Of a stretch of DNA of 19,767 nt, positions 15,183-19,767 are shown piece after piece. Origin of the DNA: DATGIQ01 sp035295665 (GTDB taxonomy: Bacteria; Planctomycetota; Planctomycetia; Gemmatales; Gemmataceae); assembly GCA_035295665.1 (NCBI GenBank), contig DATGIQ010000698.1, positions 1 to 19,767 on the forward strand, in the 5' to 3' direction. The first letter of the stretch is position 1; every line of letters starts with the position of its first letter. Under the pieces are notes generated by a model. The model was given only the letters and a program-made list of their open reading frames with translations, had not been told where the DNA came from and did no database searches. Position numbers and translations under genes: made by a program.

Positions 15183-15959
15183 ATGGTGACGCGCTTGGAG
15201 GTAGATGTCCAGCAGCTCTGGCACGACTACCGTGCACATCCGACCGTTGAGCTCCGGAACCAGCTCGTGGAGCATTATTTGCCGCTGGTGAAATACAATG
15301 CGGAGCGCATCTGGTCGCGCTTACCTGAAGGAGTCGATCTCGATGATCTGATCAGTGCCGGCGTTTTTGGTCTCATGGATGCCATTGAAGCCTTCGATTT
15401 GGAACGGGGGGTGAAATTCGAAACCTATTGTGTGCCACGTATCCGCGGTGCGATGCTGGATGAGCTACGCACCATGGATTGGGTACCTCGCTTGGTGCGG
15501 AGTAAGGCCAGCAAACTGGAAGAAGCCCGCCGAACCTTGGAGGCGGAGCATGGCCGGCCGCCCCATCCGGAAGAGATGGCGACCAAGCTGGGCATTTCGC
15601 TCGAAGAGCTTCATAAACTCATGGGTGATGCCACAGCAGTAAGCTTGGTGAGCCTTAACAAGAAGTGGTACGAAACCGACAGTTACAAGGATGTGCGAGA
15701 AATCGACATTCTTGAAGATAAGAAAGCCGAAGATCCCACGCATCGGTTGCAGAACCGTGATCTGATGCGGCTGGTGACCCGCGGCCTCAATCGCAACGAG
15801 CGCCTCATCATCATCCTCTACTACTATGAGGACATGACGATGAAGGAGATTGGCGCGACCCTGGACCTGAGCGAGTCGCGCGTTAGCCAGATGCATTCCA
15901 GCATTGTCGCCCGACTCCAGGCACAACTCGCCAAACGACAGCCCGAATTCTGCAATTGA
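15183..15959 (+). CDS. RNA polymerase sigma factor, FliA/WhiG type (sigma-28 group)
   Basis: This 258-residue protein starts at an ATG after AGGGAGGAGTCC, which is preferred over an in-frame start at 15012. The region-2 core (LPLVKYNAERI, DLDDLISAGVFGLMDAIEAFD) is followed by RIRGAMLDELRTMDWVPRLVR, the hallmark of FliA/WhiG factors. A region-3 helical block carries RPPHPEEMATKLGIS. Region 4 has MTMKEIGATLDLSESRVSQMHSSI, the -35-reading helix-turn-helix. Such factors switch on sets of genes such as flagellar or, in Streptomyces, sporulation genes, and are often held by an anti-sigma factor. No anti-sigma gene or flagellar gene is seen here. The neighbours are the kinase/HD-GYP fusion upstream and a receiver protein downstream. 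Confidence 0.92.
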   Translation: MVTRLEVDVQQLWHDYRAHPTVELRNQLVEHYLPLVKYNAERIWSRLPEGVDLDDLISAGVFGLMDAIEAFDLERGVKFETYCVPRIRGAMLDELRTMDWVPRLVRSKASKLEEARRTLEAEHGRPPHPEEMATKLGISLEELHKLMGDATAVSLVSLNKKWYETDSYKDVREIDILEDKKAEDPTHRLQNRDLMRLVTRGLNRNERLIIILYYYEDMTMKEIGATLDLSESRVSQMHSSIVARLQAQLAKRQPEFCN

Positions 15960-15968
15960 GCATCGTCC

Positions 15969-16013
15969 AAGGTGGAAGCGGTCCCGGAGCCTCTTCGGGC
16001 TCGCTTCCACCTT
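15969..16013 (+). terminator. Stem-loop after the sigma factor gene
   Basis: Perfect 12-base arms AAGGTGGAAGCG (15969-15980) and CGCTTCCACCTT (16002-16013) enclose a 21-base loop that can pair again (CCCG with CGGG). It begins 10 bases after the stop codon and is followed by a pyrimidine-rich stretch, not a pure T-run. It is a likely terminator for the sigma factor transcript. Confidence 0.65.
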
Positions 16014-16039
16014 CGATCCCTGCTGCTTTCTTTCCTCCT

Positions 16040-16052
16040 CGCTATAATAGCG
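16040..16052 (+). promoter_or_regulatory. Palindrome containing a TATAAT -10 upstream of the receiver gene
   Basis: CGCTATAATAGCG is a perfect palindrome with one central base, and it contains TATAAT at 16043-16048. It lies 42 bases before the receiver start. No clear -35 is found 17 bases upstream, where the sequence is CTGCTG. The palindrome could be an operator lying over a -10, so that a regulator would block the promoter. The -10 could also be by chance. Confidence 0.45.
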
Positions 16053-16094
16053 CTCAGACGAAACCGTGTGACGGCCGGCGGGGAGGGAGAAGGG

Positions 16095-16583
16095 ATGCAA
16101 CCTTCTGTGAATTCGGGAACTACTCAAGCGCCCGCTCCCGGTACGCCAACAACGCCCCGCGTGCTGATCGCGGATGATAACCCCCAAGGCGTCGAACTTC
16201 TCGAAGCGTACCTGAGCGCCAGCGACTACGAGATCGCCACCGCCTCAGATGGCGACGAAACCCTTCGCAAAGTCAAGCAATGGCATCCGGATTTGATCCT
16301 CCTGGACATCATGATGCCCAAGATCAGCGGGTTCGAGGTCTGTAAACGGCTGCGTGCGGATCCGGCCACGCAGGACATCGCCGTGCTCATGATCACGGCG
16401 CTTGACCAGCCCAGCGATATCGAACGCGCCGTCGAAGCGGGCACCGACGATTTCCTGACGAAACCGATCAACAAGTCGGAACTTTTGCTCCGCGTCCGCT
16501 CCGTCCTGAAGAGCCGGATGAACAAGCGCGAGCTCGACCGCGCCTTGGCATACATTGAAGCCGTGGAGCGTGGGGAACGATGA
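16095..16583 (+). CDS. Stand-alone receiver-domain response regulator
   Basis: The 162-residue protein starts at an ATG close after GGGAGGGAGAAGGG. After a Thr/Pro-rich leader (1-20) the receiver has Asp27-Asp28, phospho-acceptor Asp71 in LLDIMMP, Thr101 and Lys123 in LTKP, so it should accept phosphate. The C-terminal 35 residues are a charged helix without a DNA-binding or enzymatic domain, so it acts by binding a partner or as a phosphate relay. The sequence resembles PleD-like receivers. It is preceded by a palindrome with a TATAAT and a terminator, so it probably has its own promoter. It lies next to the sigma factor, and no histidine kinase is seen in the window. Confidence 0.9.
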   Translation: MQPSVNSGTTQAPAPGTPTTPRVLIADDNPQGVELLEAYLSASDYEIATASDGDETLRKVKQWHPDLILLDIMMPKISGFEVCKRLRADPATQDIAVLMITALDQPSDIERAVEAGTDDFLTKPINKSELLLRVRSVLKSRMNKRELDRALAYIEAVERGER

Positions 16584-16657
16584 GGAAATGGGTCCCCGCG
16601 CGATCCGGAAGACCGTTTTCAGCTCCCATCCCTCCAGCTCAGTAGTGAAGTATCCTT

Positions 16658-17845
16658 ATGACCGCGCGTATCATCTTGCGGCCTCGCCGGGCCCGTCCTT
16701 TCTTCGGCCACCATCCGTGGGTTTACGCGGGCGCCATCGCTGATGTAATCGGTGAGCCGGCCGATGGGGAGGTTGTGGATCTTTATTCCCACGCCGGCAA
16801 TTTCGTGGCCCGCGGGCTTTATAATAGCCGAAGCAAAATCCGCGTCCGTTTGTATACCTGGTCCGCCGAAGTCGCTCTCGATGCCGCGTTCTTTCGGCAG
16901 CGCTTGGAGCGTGCGTTCCGGCTACGGCACGAAGTTCTCGGCCGCGCCGGTCCCGGTCGGGCGTGCCGCATGGTGTTCAGCGAGGGGGATGGCCTTTCGG
17001 GGCTTACGGTTGACCAATACGATCGCTGGCTGGTCGTCCAATTCACGGCGCTGGGCATGGCCCAGCGGAGCGACGTACTGATTCCCTTGCTGGTCGAGCT
17101 GTTACAGCCAGAAGGGATCTACCTGCGCACCGAGCGCGGCATCGGCCAACTGGAAGGCCTGGAACTGCGCGACGGTCCCCTTTGGGGGCAAGTGCCCAGC
17201 GAACCGGTCCCGATTGACGAAGACGGGATCCGCTTCCTTGTCCATCTTGGCGAGGGGCAAAAGACCGGGTTTTATCTCGACCAGCATGCCAATCGCTGCG
17301 CTGTGAGTCGCTTCGCTGCCGGACGGCGCGTGCTGGATGCATTTTGTTACACCGGCGGCTTCGGACTGCACGCCGCCAAGGCGGGGGCCCAGGCGGTGGT
17401 GGGCGTCGATGGCTCGGCAGCGGCTGTCGAGTTGGCCCAGGCCAATCGCCGACTGAATGGATTCGAATCCCTGTCGTTTGTGCACGCCAACGTGTTCGAT
17501 TGTTTACAGGCTCTCGAAGGAGCCGGCGAACGATTCGGGCTCATCGTACTCGACCCGCCAAAATTCGCGCGGGCGCGGAATGCCGTGGAAGAAGCCCTGC
17601 GTGGTTATCGGCGCTTGCAGAGCCTGGCACTTCGTCTTTTGGAATCCGAGGCAATCTTGGTAACATGTTGTTGTTCCGGACTCATCACCACGCTCATGCT
17701 GGAGGATTTGTTGGCGCAGCTGGCAGTCGAGGAGGGGCGGGAGATCCAAATTCTCCAGCGCCGGGGCCAGGCCTCCGATCACCCAGTCTCGGTCAGCTGT
17801 CCGGAAACAAACTACCTAAAGTGCTTGATCAGCCGCGTCACGTAG
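16658..17845 (+). CDS. rlmI: Class I SAM-dependent rRNA methyltransferase, RlmI-like
   Basis: This 395-residue protein resembles RlmI, which forms 5-methylcytosine at position 1962 of E. coli 23S rRNA. The N-terminal PUA-type RNA-binding domain spans about 1-80 (PFFGHHPWVYAGAI). GQKTGFYLDQ ends at Gln209. The SAM site has DAFCYTGGF at 227-235 and GVDGSAAAV after it. LDPPKFA (Asp299) and the TCCCS cluster at 336-340 include the likely catalytic cysteine. It starts at the ATG at 16658, 74 bases after the receiver gene, and the ribosome site is modest. The exact base modified in this organism is assumed from the family. There is no functional link to the neighbours beyond strand. Confidence 0.88.
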   Translation: MTARIILRPRRARPFFGHHPWVYAGAIADVIGEPADGEVVDLYSHAGNFVARGLYNSRSKIRVRLYTWSAEVALDAAFFRQRLERAFRLRHEVLGRAGPGRACRMVFSEGDGLSGLTVDQYDRWLVVQFTALGMAQRSDVLIPLLVELLQPEGIYLRTERGIGQLEGLELRDGPLWGQVPSEPVPIDEDGIRFLVHLGEGQKTGFYLDQHANRCAVSRFAAGRRVLDAFCYTGGFGLHAAKAGAQAVVGVDGSAAAVELAQANRRLNGFESLSFVHANVFDCLQALEGAGERFGLIVLDPPKFARARNAVEEALRGYRRLQSLALRLLESEAILVTCCCSGLITTLMLEDLLAQLAVEEGREIQILQRRGQASDHPVSVSCPETNYLKCLISRVT

Positions 17846-17968
17846 CAGGGTCCATGCCGGCAACAGGCACGGGTGAAACCGGCGTCCGGCAGGGAAGGTA
17901 TTCCCAGCAGCGCCCAAGGGACACAACGGGCGCCTCGAATCGTTTACTTTTTGGAGGTTGGCATTTCC

Positions 17969-18937
17969 ATGCTTATTCTACGCCGATCGCACGTGGGATG
18001 GATCGCGGTTGCCTTGCTGGCGTCGGCTTGGCCAGTCCGGGCTGCGGATGTCGATCCGTACCTGCCTGACGACACCGAGGTCGTGCTCACCGTCAACACC
18101 AAGCAACTTCTTGATTCGCCCCTTGTCAAGAAGCATTTTGAGCAACAACTGCGCGAACTCCTCAAGAGCAACGACGAAATCAGCAGTGTCTTTACCACCT
18201 TGGGCTTCGATCCATTCAAGGATCTGGCGAGCATTACCGGTGCCATGTCGATGGTCGGGAACGACGCCAAGGGGTTGCTGATCGCGCACGGCCAATTCGA
18301 CAAGGCGAAATTCGAGGCCAAGGCAGAAGAAGTGGCCAAGAGCATGGGCGATGTTCTGAAGATCCATAAAGAAGGGGAACGCAAGGTTTACGAAGTGAAA
18401 CACGATCCAGCGGAGAAGCCCCATTTTGTGGGGCTGGTGGATGCATCGACGATTGTCGCAAGCACCGAAAAGCCCTATGTGTTGGACGCCCTGGCCAAGA
18501 GCAACAGCAAGAAGAGCACCGCTCCCAAGAAGGCGATTCAGGAACTCATCGAAAAGGTCGACGGCAAACAAAGCGTATGGTTCGCCGCCACTGCACAAGC
18601 GTTTCTGAAGGGCGACCTTTCGGGTGACGAGAGGGCCAAAAAAAACCTGGAAAAGATCAACAATCTCTCCGCCGGCGTCACGGTAAACACGGGTGTGAAG
18701 GTGGGTCTGACCATCGCGACCAAGACTCCAGCCAACGCCAAAGAGCTGGCCGACGAAATCAAGGAGGGGCTGAGCCAGGTCAAAGGTCTCCTGGCCCTGA
18801 TGGCTGACCAGGACAAGCGGCTCGCTCCCCTGGTGGACGTCATCACCAATCTCCGCACGAATACGGATGGGAACACGATTGCGGTCCAAGGCGACGTGAG
18901 CGCGGAGGTGATCGAGAAAGCGCTGAAAAAGAACTGA
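17969..18937 (+). CDS. Exported protein of unknown function
   Basis: The start at 17969 follows TTGGAGG and opens a signal peptide (positive RR at 5-6, hydrophobic to about residue 20, likely cut after VRA at 25). An in-frame start at 17873 lacks this logic. The mature protein has about 297 residues, is rich in Lys/Asp/Glu/Ala and has no cysteine. It begins DVDPYLPDDTEVVLTVNTKQLLDSP, a type of start I associate with exported proteins of Gemmata-like planctomycetes. Repeated strand-and-helix units suggest a soluble periplasmic fold. I recognise no catalytic motif. Its role is unknown. Confidence 0.85.
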   Translation: MLILRRSHVGWIAVALLASAWPVRAADVDPYLPDDTEVVLTVNTKQLLDSPLVKKHFEQQLRELLKSNDEISSVFTTLGFDPFKDLASITGAMSMVGNDAKGLLIAHGQFDKAKFEAKAEEVAKSMGDVLKIHKEGERKVYEVKHDPAEKPHFVGLVDASTIVASTEKPYVLDALAKSNSKKSTAPKKAIQELIEKVDGKQSVWFAATAQAFLKGDLSGDERAKKNLEKINNLSAGVTVNTGVKVGLTIATKTPANAKELADEIKEGLSQVKGLLALMADQDKRLAPLVDVITNLRTNTDGNTIAVQGDVSAEVIEKALKKN

Positions 18938-18960
18938 AATAGTAGAGGCGGATTCCGAAA

Positions 18961-19006
18961 AGGTCCGGGAAGATCTACTGCCACGGCAGTAGATCTTCCC
19001 GGACCT
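18961..19006. terminator. Perfect 22-bp inverted repeat between convergent genes
   Basis: The arms 18961-18982 and 18985-19006 are exact reverse complements, with only AC between them. The arm begins AGGTCCGGGAAGATC. It lies between convergent genes that end at 18937 and 19028, so it can serve both directions as a hairpin terminator. No T-run follows on either side. A palindrome this long in the DNA could also form a cruciform. Confidence 0.85.
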
Positions 19007-19027
19007 GCTGTGTCCTCAGAGGGATTC

Positions 19028-19767
19028 TCATTTCTTGCCGGGCGCCGCGGCGGGCGGTTTTGCGGGAAGACGGGGCGGCTCGCGGAGGTTTTCCAGCTCG
19101 GGCGGCAAGGGTTGGTTCCGCAGGTTGGCCTTGTTGTATTCCATGGCCCGGCTGATCTCCACGCGCAGCTCCGGCTGGTTGAGTAGGAATTGGATCTGCG
19201 GCGGCATAGCTTTCGGCTTATCGGTCAACAATTCCTGAAACAGTGCGATCGATTCGGCGGTGCGATCTTGCCGCGCCAGGACAATCGCATGCCCCAAGCG
19301 GCCCAGCGTCCGGTACGCCGGAACCCTGGCCGGGTTCTCGATCAGCTTCCTGAAGAATTCATCCGCGTCCTCCAGCCGATTCTCCTTGAGGTAGAAGAGC
19401 GCCAGCTCCCGGTTGTGACGAATGCCCAGATCCCGGCGGTCTCGGTCAGGGCCCGGATTGGAGTACTCCTCCACGGCTTCGCGGAGGAACTGCTCTTTCA
19501 ACCGTTGTTTCGTCACGATCGGTCCATCGGGGACAACCGGCGGGCCAACAAGCGGGTCGGGTGCGGATGCATTGGTCGTGGCTCGATTGTGCATCCACGC
19601 CGCTGTCCCGCCGCCAAGCAAAGCCAGTCCTACGGTCGCCGCCACCCATTTCGCCCACGCTGTTGGCGGGCGCGGCGGCACGGTCTGAACCGTACTCGAA
19701 GAGGGCGTGGGTAACTGAAACGTCACTTTCCCTTGCTGCGTCTTCAGGGCCAACGTTTCACGGAGCT
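19028..19767 (-). CDS. Membrane-anchored TPR-like protein, 5' end beyond window
   Basis: The minus-strand frame is open through the right edge (LRETLALKTQQGK is read from the edge), so the start lies outside. An internal TTG at 19753 would give 241 residues but has no good ribosome site. The visible part has a polar segment rich in Pro/Ser/Thr and one membrane helix (WVAATVGLALLGGGTAAW). A Pro-rich spacer and helical pairs like TPR repeats follow (LALFYLKENRLEDADEFFRKL, and AIVLARQDRTAESIALFQEL), then a Pro/Ala/Lys-rich tail. It is probably a single-pass inner-membrane protein with the TPR part outside. The part before the helix may belong to a further domain beyond the edge. Function unknown. 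Confidence 0.75.
   Translation of the reverse strand, partial: LRETLALKTQQGKVTFQLPTPSSSTVQTVPPRPPTAWAKWVAATVGLALLGGGTAAWMHNRATTNASAPDPLVGPPVVPDGPIVTKQRLKEQFLREAVEEYSNPGPDRDRRDLGIRHNRELALFYLKENRLEDADEFFRKLIENPARVPAYRTLGRLGHAIVLARQDRTAESIALFQELLTDKPKAMPPQIQFLLNQPELRVEISRAMEYNKANLRNQPLPPELENLREPPRLPAKPPAAAPGKK

Noticed and set aside
16819..16832. A second TATAAT-like sequence (GGCTTTATAATAGCC)
   Set aside because: It lies inside the rRNA methyltransferase coding sequence, with no gene start just downstream.

Overview
The window most likely comes from a member of the Planctomycetota, probably near the Gemmataceae. This is inferred from gene content, not from a marker gene. A Ser/Thr kinase carries the helical N-terminal extension typical of planctomycete kinases. 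There is a small proline-rich lipoprotein-like protein with an HGVCDCD motif and an exported low-complexity protein of a type I associate with Gemmata relatives. A DUF6513 - pabB - DUF447 cluster matches the tetrahydromethanopterin (H4MPT) type C1 genes known in planctomycetes. The DNA is moderately GC-rich, with several GTG starts and 4-base stop/start overlaps. No rRNA, tRNA, CRISPR array, transposase or phage gene was found.

Layout. (a) 1-2733: two divergent genes, the N-terminal part of an alkyl-sulfatase-like metallo-beta-lactamase (MBL) protein (minus strand, cut by the left edge) and a RoxA/MauG-like diheme cytochrome c (plus strand). A large inverted repeat lies between them. (b) 2799-6243: a PadR regulator, an ABC ATPase and an ABC-2 permease with two homologous halves, which look like one exporter unit under its own regulator. 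(c) 6265-10437: a tightly packed set on the same strand. It holds a DUF6513/dihydropteroate-synthase-like protein, an aminodeoxychorismate synthase I (PabB), a DUF447 protein and a glyoxalase-II-like MBL hydrolase. I read this as part of a pterin (probably H4MPT) cofactor pathway. (d) 10543-11241: a convergent sugar-1-phosphate nucleotidyltransferase, followed by about 425 bases without a credible gene. (e) 11667-16583: a small lipoprotein-like protein and a signalling group. The group has a kinase - receiver - HD-GYP fusion protein, a FliA/WhiG-type sigma factor and a stand-alone receiver protein. (f) 16658-19767: an RlmI-like rRNA methyltransferase, an exported protein of unknown function and, convergent to it, a membrane-anchored TPR-like protein cut by the right edge. 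A perfect 22-bp inverted repeat separates the last two.

The most notable items are the three-part fusion joining a Hanks-type Ser/Thr kinase, a phospho-receiver and an apparently intact c-di-GMP phosphodiesterase domain next to a FliA/WhiG sigma factor, and the pterin-cofactor cluster with its MBL partner. Several well-formed inverted repeats lie between genes. One of them is a 13-bp palindrome that contains a perfect TATAAT upstream of the stand-alone receiver gene.
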